From positions 1 through 39,631 of IMG/VR virus record IMGVR_UViG_3300044609_000415: DNA of 39,631 bases. One strand, given 5' to 3'. Below the pieces are notes generated by a model that had not been told where the DNA came from, did no database searches, and worked only from the letters and a program-made list of their open reading frames with translations. Shown piece after piece: positions 14,167 to 21,359 of the stretch. The position numbers and the translations under genes are program-made. Each line of letters opens with the position of its first letter. Position 1 is the first letter of the stretch. The stretch is from a virus.

Positions 14167-14618
14167 CCCCAATGATGAAGTGCCATGATATTGTGGCTCA
14201 GTTTAACACCACTACTGAGCGCAAGTATTGGACCGCCACTATTGCAGGCAGCCGACACTATCCGTGCGTCAATTTTACCAGCCGCGCAAGCATGATCAAA
14301 ATAGTCTATTGGCCGTCTAACGGTACATATACTGTAGGTTTTTCTAGAACCGCCTGCGCGTTTGGGGACTACATAGCGAGTATTTACAGGTCAATGGTAC
14401 AAATCCTAACGGCCCTCAAAGCGTCTGGCGAGCCTGTTGAGGCACCACTAGACACGACTGGCGAGCTACGCCTTAAATACAATCCAGCTACCAAGCTAAC
14501 TGAGGTGACATTGGCGGGCACAAACGATGATTGGACAAGCGCGCCGCAAATACCCTTCAAAGCAGATACTGAAATAAATGTACAGTCGGAGCCGTTCAAC
14601 GGGTTGACGAGCATATAA
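14163..14618 (+). CDS. Hypothetical early protein
   Basis: 151 residues, overlapping the preceding stop as ATGA. The product is beta-rich, with WTATIAGSRHYPCVNFTSRA, TYTVGFSR and LTEVTLAGTNDDW. No membrane segment or known motif was seen. Its place before the replication genes suggests an accessory role in DNA metabolism, but nothing in the sequence shows this. Confidence 0.7.
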   Translation: MTPMMKCHDIVAQFNTTTERKYWTATIAGSRHYPCVNFTSRASMIKIVYWPSNGTYTVGFSRTACAFGDYIASIYRSMVQILTALKASGEPVEAPLDTTGELRLKYNPATKLTEVTLAGTNDDWTSAPQIPFKADTEINVQSEPFNGLTSI

Positions 14619-14670
14619 TCATCAACTACGTTAAACATCGTGGCAATACCACAGTAATAGGAGAAACAAA

Positions 14671-15318
14671 ATGACTGACGAAAAAGAAGCAAATACAATT
14701 TTGACAGCCGAGTACCCCGGCTTAGAAGGCGAAAAGTCCTTCGACTGCGCAAACATTCCGGCACCCGTACGGTTACATTTTTTGAAATTGGGTGTCCGCA
14801 ATTACATTGCTAATCGCCTTAATCAACACAATGTTCGCCACAATAAAAACCCACTGGTTGCGGCATGGGCCGCATATGAAGCTGCTACCGCTGCCGATCC
14901 GCTGCAAAGCGCCGTGCCTAAGCCCGAAGCCCCCGCACCCGTTCTTAACCTTACGGGTTTGTACGCCGAGGCTGAAGCCGATTTGATTGCAGGCAACTTC
15001 CGAGCAAAAGGTACTGGCGAGGGCAGAAAGCGCGAGCTTAAAGACCCGTTGATCTCGACGGTCACAAACATTGTTGTGCAAGAAGTGTACGCGATGCGTA
15101 AGAAGGCAGACCCTAAGTTTACTTTCTTCGATGCACGCAAAGAAGTCGGTACTGACGGTATTGAGTATCTTAAAGCAGCTATCGACCTTAAAGTCGAGCA
15201 AGGTGTTGATCGTACGCAACTTGAAAAGATGATGGAAACTAAGTACATCACGCCAGCCAAACTAGCGCTCGGTCTTGTCGAAAACAAGGCTATTCAAAAC
15301 CTACCTAGCCTGTTCTAA
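14671..15318 (+). CDS. Conserved-looking early protein of unknown function
   Basis: 215 residues with AGGAGA before the ATG. The front has FDCANIPAPVRLHFLKLGVRNYIANRLN, an order (strand, IPxxVRxxFLxxGVxxYIxxR) that recurs in replication-region proteins of many phages. A Pro/Ala-rich linker spans about 70-95 and is followed by a helical, charged C-terminal half (LYAEAEADLIAGNFRAKG). No catalytic motif was seen. Confidence 0.75.
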   Translation: MTDEKEANTILTAEYPGLEGEKSFDCANIPAPVRLHFLKLGVRNYIANRLNQHNVRHNKNPLVAAWAAYEAATAADPLQSAVPKPEAPAPVLNLTGLYAEAEADLIAGNFRAKGTGEGRKRELKDPLISTVTNIVVQEVYAMRKKADPKFTFFDARKEVGTDGIEYLKAAIDLKVEQGVDRTQLEKMMETKYITPAKLALGLVENKAIQNLPSLF

Positions 15319-15330
15319 ACCTTGCAATGT

Positions 15331-15364
15331 ATAGAGCCACTAGCTTTAAAGTTAGTGGCTCTAT
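15331..15364 (+). terminator. Hairpin after the 14671 gene
   Basis: A 34-base near-palindrome with arms of 13 (one G-T pair), centred on CTTTAAAG (15344-15351), follows the stop at 15318. The tail ATTTGT is a weak U-tract. Attenuation or RNA end protection is more likely than full termination. Confidence 0.5.
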
Positions 15365-15401
15365 TTGTACCTAACACACTCTTGGAGGAAGTACCAAACT
15401 A

Positions 15402-15749
15402 ATGGAACTGCACCATAACGGCTTAACATGGCACACGCGCGTAACAGATAAAACACCAGTACATTACATAGCTAACATGATGGGTATTATACCTACGTTT
15501 TTTCATGTACACGATGAACGGCCCGCCAGAGAGCAAGTCATGGATAACTATGTGTGGGGTTGGGGTAGAGTTAAAGGCTTTGAGTTAGACGTCTCAACGC
15601 ATGTTTTGAAGTACCCCGGTGACACTAATATGGACTACATAGCTAAGTGTGAGTTACCCAACAGGGAAACAATATTCGTATATCCCCACGGTTGGGTAAT
15701 GATTTTGCAGTCCGACGGTGAAAACTTTGAAGTGTCCCGACTTGACTAG
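15402..15749 (+). CDS. Hypothetical early protein
   Basis: 115 residues with a strong TGGAGGA upstream of the ATG. It is rich in aromatic residues and histidines (MELHHNGLTWHTRV, FFHVHDERPAREQ, WGWGRVKGF), without a membrane segment. No family was recognised. It stands alone between two hairpins, so its level may differ from its neighbours. Confidence 0.7.
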   Translation: MELHHNGLTWHTRVTDKTPVHYIANMMGIIPTFFHVHDERPAREQVMDNYVWGWGRVKGFELDVSTHVLKYPGDTNMDYIAKCELPNRETIFVYPHGWVMILQSDGENFEVSRLD

Positions 15750-15823
15750 TCTTTTAAGTCCAATTAGGAGTGCGTCACCGGGGTGAGCGTTTGCCTTGCC
15801 AGCCGTTATGTCCGCTCCCCTGT

Positions 15824-15860
15824 AAGCCCCCTAGCGCCCCCGCTAGGGGGCTTTGTTTTA
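15824..15860 (+). terminator. Strong rho-independent terminator before the primase gene
   Basis: A 13-bp perfect stem (15824-15836 with 15841-15853) rich in G/C, a CCCC loop, then GTTTTA. It follows the stop at 15749 and should end most early transcripts, so the replication operon beyond needs its own promoter or antitermination. Confidence 0.9.
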
Positions 15861-15896
15861 TCTGGTTACCCACTCGCTGGGCCACATAGCACCCCC

Positions 15897-15925
15897 TTGA
15901 CAGCCCCAATGGGCATATGCAATTT
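15897..15925 (+). promoter_or_regulatory. Possible promoter for the replication operon
   Basis: A perfect -35 TTGACA at 15897-15902 lies just after the terminator, but with a 17-base spacer the -10 would be CAATTT, a poor match. It is proposed mainly because a promoter is expected here. Confidence 0.25.
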
Positions 15926-15974
15926 GAGTTTGGCAAAGCGATCCCCGAACAGGGGTGAGACACACGGGGCACAC

Positions 15975-18182
15975 GTGGTATTACATGACTATCAGGAGAT
16001 TGAGCAGGCGCTTAGCCTGTTTATAGCACCAAACACGGTGTTCGAGGTGCGTTGCCTGCATGGCGGGCGACGGCGCGTGGATGCGGGATACTTTAATCAC
16101 CCGTCGCACGCTGCAACGGCCATAGCAGCATCAAACGAACCGTATCAGGGCATATACTTTACACCTAATCCGGTTGTACCCGATTTGTCCGCACGGTCGT
16201 TTAATCGCTTTAAAGCCTATGCCGACTTGACTACTATGGATGGTGACATACTGGAGCGCAGGTGGTTGCTGATTGATATTGACCCTAACAGGCCAACAGG
16301 CATATCTAGTACAGACATAGAGCTACAAAATGCGTTTAAACTGGCAAACACTATAGCCAATTATCTAGAGCTTGACGGGTGGCCTAGACCGTACATAAAC
16401 GCAAGCGGTAATGGTTTCCATTTAATGTACAGTATGCACGAACAAAACACGGATTTTGTGCGTGATGAAGTTTCAAAGTTTTTAAAATGTCTAAGCGCTA
16501 GATTTAGTATGTTTAATTGCTCTGTTGACACTACTGTTTTCAATGCTGCACGCATATTTCGAGTACCTGGTACATGGGCGCGTAAAGGTGATAACATACC
16601 AAACCGCCCTCACAGAAAAGCACATCTAGTAAAAACTCCAGATACTTTAAAGCAAGTTACACTTGCACAGATTTGCCAGTTTAACCAGCAAAATGAAGCA
16701 TTACTTGCTAAACATAGCAAGCCTAACGGTCAAAAACACAAAAACGAATACCCCGATGACGAAAAGCGCTACCGCGGCCTAAACGATCAAGCCATGAACC
16801 GCCTTAAAGAATGGGTACCAATTGTGTTCCCAACCGCGCGCGAGTACAAGTCGGGATACAGGGTCACGAGCGCCGATCTTGGTTTACAGTATGAAGAAGA
16901 CTTAACAATCCATCCGTGGCCGTTGGGGATTAAGTATTTCGGTGTTGCGGATCAGGGGGATAGCACTGAGGGGCGTCGAATGCCTGTCGGGTTGGTTGCC
17001 GAACTAACCACGGGGGGTGATAAGGATGCAGCCGCGCGTCGTCTTGCCGACATTCTCAAAGCGCCGCTAACCGAGTTTACACCTATTGAGCAAAAACCGT
17101 TTGACAAACCCGCCGGAACTGGTATGCTACCAACTGGCGAGGCTTTCAAGAAGAAATACGACTTTAGTCGTGTGCCTTCTATGGCTGACTTACAGGCAAA
17201 ACGCTTTAAAGAGCGTAAATGGATCATACCTAACGTGCTACCGACTGGCAACATGATGCTCGCTGCGCGACCTAAAATGCGCAAAACGTTTTTAGCGTTG
17301 CAGCTCGCGCTTGCCGTATCCGGCGGTAAGAAGTTTCTGAACTGGCAATGTGAAAAATCTGACGTACTGATGTTAGCGTTAGAGGACAATGAGCGCCGTT
17401 TGCAAAGCCGTGTTAAACTGTTGCAAACTTTTGATATTGACCCGCCCGACTTATCAGGTTTCAGGTATTGGACGGGTGGCGTCGATATATCACCACAAAC
17501 GGGTAGACAGTTTATTTCAGACCCCGATCAACACGCCGCAACGTATAGTGCGTTCCCACGTGGTGAAGCCGGTGTAGATGCTTTAAAGCGTTTCCTAGAC
17601 ATGTACCCTAAAACTAGACTTGTTATCATAGACACGTACGCTCATTTTAGGGATCAATCAAATAACCGTGATGTGTACCAACGTGATTACGATCAAATGA
17701 TGCCAATAACCCGCCTTGCGGCGGAAAGGGAGATATGCATAATTTTAGTACACCACGAAAAGAAAGGTTTAGCGTCGCAACAGAGTGGCGACTTTATGGA
17801 GGATATTTCAGGCACTAGTGGCATTACTGGCGCTATTGATGGCGCAATAAGCATTAAAGGTACGCGCGGTATGCAGCAAGAAAACGAGCAACGTAAGTTA
17901 CTGATAAGTGGTCGCGACGTACCGCGTGACTTTGAGGTGGATATGAGTTTTGACGCGGAAAGGGGCGGTTGGCTGACAGCCGTACGTCAAGATTTGCAAC
18001 AGACCATAAAGGAACTGTTGCGTAATCACTCCTTTATTAATCAGCAAGAATTTGCATCCTTGCTTCCTAACATATCACGTGGGCGGATAAGTCAACTACT
18101 TGTGCAAATGAAGTATGAAGGTATCATACAACAGACCAAGTTTGGTTATTCGCTGTACCGTGAAAAACTCAGTGGAGATTAG
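15975..18182 (+). CDS. Primase-helicase: AEP-type primase fused to RepA-like ATPase
   Basis: 735 residues from GTG 15975. The open frame extends back to a GTG at 15783, but that part contains a terminator, so it is not used; ATG 15909 lacks an SD, whereas the chosen GTG has GGGG upstream and gives the usual front (VLHDYQEIEQALSLF). The primase domain (1-250) has IDIDP (about 100-104), GNGFHLMY (145-152) and FNAARIFRVPGT, as in archaeo-eukaryotic primases. A middle linker leads to an AAA_25/RecA-like domain with Walker A ARPKMRKT (about 431-438), ALEDN and Walker B LVIIDTYAH. A C-terminal winged-helix-like part (FASLLPNISRGRISQLL) follows. It would prime and unwind DNA at the fork. Confidence 0.85.
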   Translation: MVLHDYQEIEQALSLFIAPNTVFEVRCLHGGRRRVDAGYFNHPSHAATAIAASNEPYQGIYFTPNPVVPDLSARSFNRFKAYADLTTMDGDILERRWLLIDIDPNRPTGISSTDIELQNAFKLANTIANYLELDGWPRPYINASGNGFHLMYSMHEQNTDFVRDEVSKFLKCLSARFSMFNCSVDTTVFNAARIFRVPGTWARKGDNIPNRPHRKAHLVKTPDTLKQVTLAQICQFNQQNEALLAKHSKPNGQKHKNEYPDDEKRYRGLNDQAMNRLKEWVPIVFPTAREYKSGYRVTSADLGLQYEEDLTIHPWPLGIKYFGVADQGDSTEGRRMPVGLVAELTTGGDKDAAARRLADILKAPLTEFTPIEQKPFDKPAGTGMLPTGEAFKKKYDFSRVPSMADLQAKRFKERKWIIPNVLPTGNMMLAARPKMRKTFLALQLALAVSGGKKFLNWQCEKSDVLMLALEDNERRLQSRVKLLQTFDIDPPDLSGFRYWTGGVDISPQTGRQFISDPDQHAATYSAFPRGEAGVDALKRFLDMYPKTRLVIIDTYAHFRDQSNNRDVYQRDYDQMMPITRLAAEREICIILVHHEKKGLASQQSGDFMEDISGTSGITGAIDGAISIKGTRGMQQENEQRKLLISGRDVPRDFEVDMSFDAERGGWLTAVRQDLQQTIKELLRNHSFINQQEFASLLPNISRGRISQLLVQMKYEGIIQQTKFGYSLYREKLSGD

Positions 18183-18186
18183 TAAA

Positions 18187-18672
18187 ATGACAGGCATACT
18201 AGAACAAATGCAAGCAACTATCGGCACTCTTATGAATGACGTAGTTGTGCTAAAACAGCAAATTGCACAGTTGCAACAACCCGTACCCGCGCAAACACCA
18301 CCGCAGTCGCAGTTTAATCAATTTGCTCCCCCGGTGCAGCAATTTATACAGCCTGCACCGACGCCGCAACCACAACAGCAATTTGTGCAACAACAGCCTG
18401 CACCGACGCCGCAACCACAACAGCAATTTGTGCAACAACAGCCTGCACCGACGCCGCAACAGGAAATAACAAGTCAAACTATCCTTGACTTAATTGAACC
18501 CTATTTGCACGACGACAACAACAAAAAGGCGTTTTTAGCGCAGTTAACGCAAATGGGTATAGCCGCTTTAAAGGATGTACAGCCGCATCAATATTCAGAA
18601 GTGTACCAACGTTTCTCAAGCGTAGCTGCCGCAATACGAAACCAAACGTCACCCCCGGCGTCAATTATCTGA
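18187..18672 (+). CDS. Q/P-rich protein with tandem repeats
   Basis: 161 residues from ATG 18187 with GGAG upstream. A helical front (MTGILEQMQATIGTLMNDVVVLKQQ) looks like a short coiled coil. The middle is Gln/Pro-rich with a 15-residue repeat, PAPTPQPQQQFVQQQ, in 2.4 exact copies. A helical end (TILDLIEPYLHD, AFLAQLTQMGIAALKD) resembles a small oligomerisation domain. It ends with TGA at 18670-18672, and the same frame stays open for 83 more codons. It lies in the replication operon; function unknown. Confidence 0.75.
   Translation: MTGILEQMQATIGTLMNDVVVLKQQIAQLQQPVPAQTPPQSQFNQFAPPVQQFIQPAPTPQPQQQFVQQQPAPTPQPQQQFVQQQPAPTPQQEITSQTILDLIEPYLHDDNNKKAFLAQLTQMGIAALKDVQPHQYSEVYQRFSSVAAAIRNQTSPPASII
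18352..18458 (+). repeat. 45-bp in-frame tandem repeat
   Basis: Two identical 45-base units (18352-18396 and 18397-18441) and about 17 bases of a third. They keep frame and encode a Pro/Gln-rich linker. Identity at silent positions points to recent duplication. Confidence 0.95.
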
Positions 18673-18924
18673 CTGGGTACACGTGATCCTTGCAGTTGGT
18701 GCGTGAGGTGTAGAGGCGAACCTAAGAAAACGGATTGTCTCGCACCTTATCCAAACCTTCGCAGGATAGGAAACAGTAAAGAAGGTTTTAAAGGTAACAT
18801 ACTTGGATATGCCGGATGGTCGCAAGCTGAAATCCAATTCTATGAAGGTCAGCTACGTGAATACGATGAAAAATACTCGAAGGGAAAAGAACATGGAAAA
18901 CGAACAGACAGAATTACCAGTTGA
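18673..18924 (+). CDS. Cysteine-rich frame after an in-frame TGA (readthrough or separate gene)
   Basis: This frame is the same as that of the Q/P-rich protein and continues directly after its TGA. It encodes DPCSWCVRCRGEPKKTDC, a four-cysteine pattern suited to zinc, then LRRIGNSKEGFKGNILGYAGWSQAEIQFYEG. The only normal start is GTG 18703, which would remove two of the cysteines (CSWC). So either UGA-C readthrough or a rare CTG start (18673) would be needed to make the whole domain. It overlaps the next gene by 32 bases. Confidence 0.45.
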   Translation: MGTRDPCSWCVRCRGEPKKTDCLAPYPNLRRIGNSKEGFKGNILGYAGWSQAEIQFYEGQLREYDEKYSKGKEHGKRTDRITS

Positions 18925-19285
18925 AACACCAGTTGAAACACCAGTTGAAACACCAGTTGAAACACCAGTTGAAACACCAGTTGAAACACCAGTTGAAACA
19001 CCAGTTGAAACACCAGTTGAAACACCAGTTGACGCGCTCACACTCGCTGAAGCACTTGTTGAAGGAGACTTGTATCCGGCTGCGGTGATTGGTGGTCCAG
19101 ATTTTGCAGCCGGAGATAGCCCTTATGATAGACTTTCCGTACTTGGTTTAGCTGTTAAATCAGTTCAAGGTCTTGAACGGCTCGATCCTGTCACATCCGA
19201 TCATATTGTCGAGCGCGCGGAAACGTTTTTGACGTTCATTAAAGGTGCGACGCCAATACCGCCAAAATCACCACCGACAACGTAA
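18893..19285 (+). CDS. Protein with PVET tetrapeptide repeats
   Basis: 130 residues from ATG 18893 (AAGGGAAAAG upstream). After MENEQTEL come nine exact PVET units and PVDA, an extended acidic linker. The C-terminal domain (about 45-120) is helical, with LTLAEALVEGDLYPAAVIGG and DHIVERAETFLTFIKG. The tail is Pro-rich. Between primase and nuclease genes, it may be a tethering protein of the replication machinery; no family was recognised. Confidence 0.75.
   Translation: MENEQTELPVETPVETPVETPVETPVETPVETPVETPVETPVETPVDALTLAEALVEGDLYPAAVIGGPDFAAGDSPYDRLSVLGLAVKSVQGLERLDPVTSDHIVERAETFLTFIKGATPIPPKSPPTT
18917..19032 (+). repeat. 12-bp tandem repeat, 9 perfect copies
   Basis: CCAGTTGAAACA repeated nine times without a single difference (18917-19024), then 8 bases of a tenth. 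It keeps frame. The perfect identity implies recent slippage, and copy number may vary between isolates or be misassembled. Confidence 0.97.
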
Positions 19286-19300
19286 TAAGGATTAACGGAC

Positions 19301-20557
19301 ATGTCAGCACATGCAAAGTTTAGAGCACCCAGTGCAGCAAAGCGATGGTTGGCATGTCCCCACTCTGCGCTTGTTGCGGCCATGTACCCAAACGAAAATA
19401 GTGACGCATCCGTTAAAGGTACTATATGGCACGAAGCCATGGAAACAATACTTGTATTTGGTATCTTACCTAAAGATGCTGATCCCGATATGGCTGAAGC
19501 GCTTGAAACTTTAGAAGAGTATGTAGACAGACGTATCGAAGAAATGGGCGGTCGTTCGGTCGTAAAAATGTACGTTGAGCAACAACTACACATACCTGAA
19601 ATTGATGACGTAGGTACGCCAGATATTGGGCTTGTCGGTCCACATGAAATTGAAATCATTGATTTGAAAACAGGGTACATTGCTGTCGATGTGAATAAAA
19701 ATGCCCAAATGATGATATATCTATTGGGTTTGCTCGCTAAAATTAACCGTAGTGCGGACAGCTTTAAAGACATTAAGGTTACGTTGTTTCAACCGTTGTA
19801 CGATCACATTGACGGCCCGTTGCGGTCATACCACGTAAAATTAGACGATATTGAGTTTTTAAGGTTTGACATCGCTCAATCAATCGCTAGAGAGATGGAT
19901 ATTGTTGCAGGACCACACTGCAAAGATACGTACTGTCCGCATCGGGGCGCTTGTTCACAGTTTCATGACTTCATAGGTGTCAATATAGGTGACGGCTGGC
20001 ATACCACGGAATACAAAACCGTATCCGACGAGCGACTCGCAAAGGCGCTTGATGATGCGGAGCTGCTTGCAGGGTGGCGTACAGAATTACGCAACGAGGC
20101 TATGCGCCGCATACTTAACCATAACCGTACTATATCGGGTTACAAGATGGTGAAGGCACGTAAAAGCCGAACAATCACGCACCCAACAGAACTAGTACAA
20201 AACGTCGCAACACACATGGGTGTTGACTACGCGGCTAACATGTTTCCAGACTTTAAATGGGCTAAAGAGACCGTTATGGGTATGATAGCCAACAATAACT
20301 TTAAAGATATTATCGGTTCTGTGGGCTCTGCAAAGCAGTTTGAGGACATGGTTAAAGCATACGCTCGCGCACATAGTTTGCCGCGCGGGTCTTGGAAAAA
20401 CATATACGACACCGTATCGGCAACGTATATAAGAGAAACCAACAATGGTTTATCCCTAGAAAAAGCCATTGACGGTCGCCCAACTCACAAGCGGGGTAGT
20501 GAGTTTGGTACTATCGGAAACCCCGGAACAATTAACAAACTTGAACAAACTTTCTAA
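19301..20557 (+). CDS. DUF2800 family PD-(D/E)XK nuclease (RecB/Cas4-like)
   Basis: 418 residues. The core shows a His/Glu region (GTIWHEAMETIL), GTPDIGLV and EIEIIDLKTG, the D...(D/E)xK motif of RecB-like exonucleases, then a helical QMMIYLLGLL. A cysteine set (CKDTYCPHRGACSQF) follows, as in DUF2800 and Cas4-type proteins that bind an iron-sulfur cluster. The genes after it (ssDNA-binding protein, polymerase) are its usual phage neighbours. Likely role: single-strand or end processing during replication or recombination. Confidence 0.88.
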   Translation: MSAHAKFRAPSAAKRWLACPHSALVAAMYPNENSDASVKGTIWHEAMETILVFGILPKDADPDMAEALETLEEYVDRRIEEMGGRSVVKMYVEQQLHIPEIDDVGTPDIGLVGPHEIEIIDLKTGYIAVDVNKNAQMMIYLLGLLAKINRSADSFKDIKVTLFQPLYDHIDGPLRSYHVKLDDIEFLRFDIAQSIAREMDIVAGPHCKDTYCPHRGACSQFHDFIGVNIGDGWHTTEYKTVSDERLAKALDDAELLAGWRTELRNEAMRRILNHNRTISGYKMVKARKSRTITHPTELVQNVATHMGVDYAANMFPDFKWAKETVMGMIANNNFKDIIGSVGSAKQFEDMVKAYARAHSLPRGSWKNIYDTVSATYIRETNNGLSLEKAIDGRPTHKRGSEFGTIGNPGTINKLEQTF

Positions 20558-20570
20558 AAGGAACAAAACG

Positions 20571-21335
20571 ATGCAAAACTCAATGATACCTCAACAACAG
20601 CAACAAACGCAAGGCGGTCAAGAACTCATTACTAACATTTACGCAAGTACGGGCGGCAAACCTAAGTTTAACGAGTTTGTTTCACCTATTGGTCGGGTAG
20701 TTTATTGCTATCACGACAAACCGTCTTTGCAAGAGAACGAAAAAACACGTCAGCCAATACTAGACGAAGACGGCATACAAAAAGCTGAGTTTAAGGTGAC
20801 GCTTATGTGGCCTAAAACACAAGTACAGGAACTTACTCCACTTTTGCGGTTGGCTGAACAAACCCGTGCGGAAGCGTGGGGGCCGCGTTGCCATGAAACA
20901 CAGTGGTTTACTCTCGAACCGTTTTTACGTGATGGTGATAGCCCTATACACAATACCAAAGCTAGGGACGTGCTTTTTGGTCATTACTACCTGAACTTCA
21001 AACAAAAAGCAGTACCGAACAGACTTCCAACGGGTCAAGTAACGTACACCGGAAAACCGGGGCTTATCGGGCCCTATAACGAGGATTTGCTAAGTACCGA
21101 CATGTATGCTGGGTGTACCGCGCGTGTGTCAGGCATTATGTTCGCTACTGAGTATTCAGGTAAACGGTTCATCTCGACACGCCTGAATAACATTCAAAAG
21201 GCCGCAGATGGTGAGCGTATTGGTGGTGGTGGCCGTCCTGACGCGCGATCACAGTTTGATCCTTTGAGCAGCGTCCCCCAAGCCGGGGGTAGCATGTTGC
21301 CCCAAACTAACCCCTTTGGCGGCGTCACGTTCTAA
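20571..21335 (+). CDS. DUF2815-type ssDNA-binding protein
   Basis: 254 residues from ATG 20571 with AAAGGAAC upstream; the frame open from 20469 overlaps the nuclease gene. A Gln-rich front (IPQQQQQTQGG) leads to an OB-fold-like body with RVVYCYHDKP, FKVTLMWPKTQ, AEAWGPRCHETQWF, and a flexible Gly/Pro end (GGGGRPDARSQFDPLS). Pattern and position fit DUF2815, the ssDNA-binding protein partner of DUF2800 nucleases. It coats single strands at the fork. Confidence 0.85.
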   Translation: MQNSMIPQQQQQTQGGQELITNIYASTGGKPKFNEFVSPIGRVVYCYHDKPSLQENEKTRQPILDEDGIQKAEFKVTLMWPKTQVQELTPLLRLAEQTRAEAWGPRCHETQWFTLEPFLRDGDSPIHNTKARDVLFGHYYLNFKQKAVPNRLPTGQVTYTGKPGLIGPYNEDLLSTDMYAGCTARVSGIMFATEYSGKRFISTRLNNIQKAADGERIGGGGRPDARSQFDPLSSVPQAGGSMLPQTNPFGGVTF

Positions 21336-21359
21336 CTTAGTGGACTTGGGGGCTGTACC

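Noticed and set aside
14773-15287. Long minus-strand frames under the 14671 gene
   Set aside because: They mirror a plus-strand gene with a clear AGGAGA start; they have no sites of their own and no recognisable sequence.
15783-15974. N-terminal extension of the primase-helicase
   Set aside because: It would contain a strong terminator, has Pro/Ser-rich sequence unlike the family, and the family front matches the GTG at 15975.
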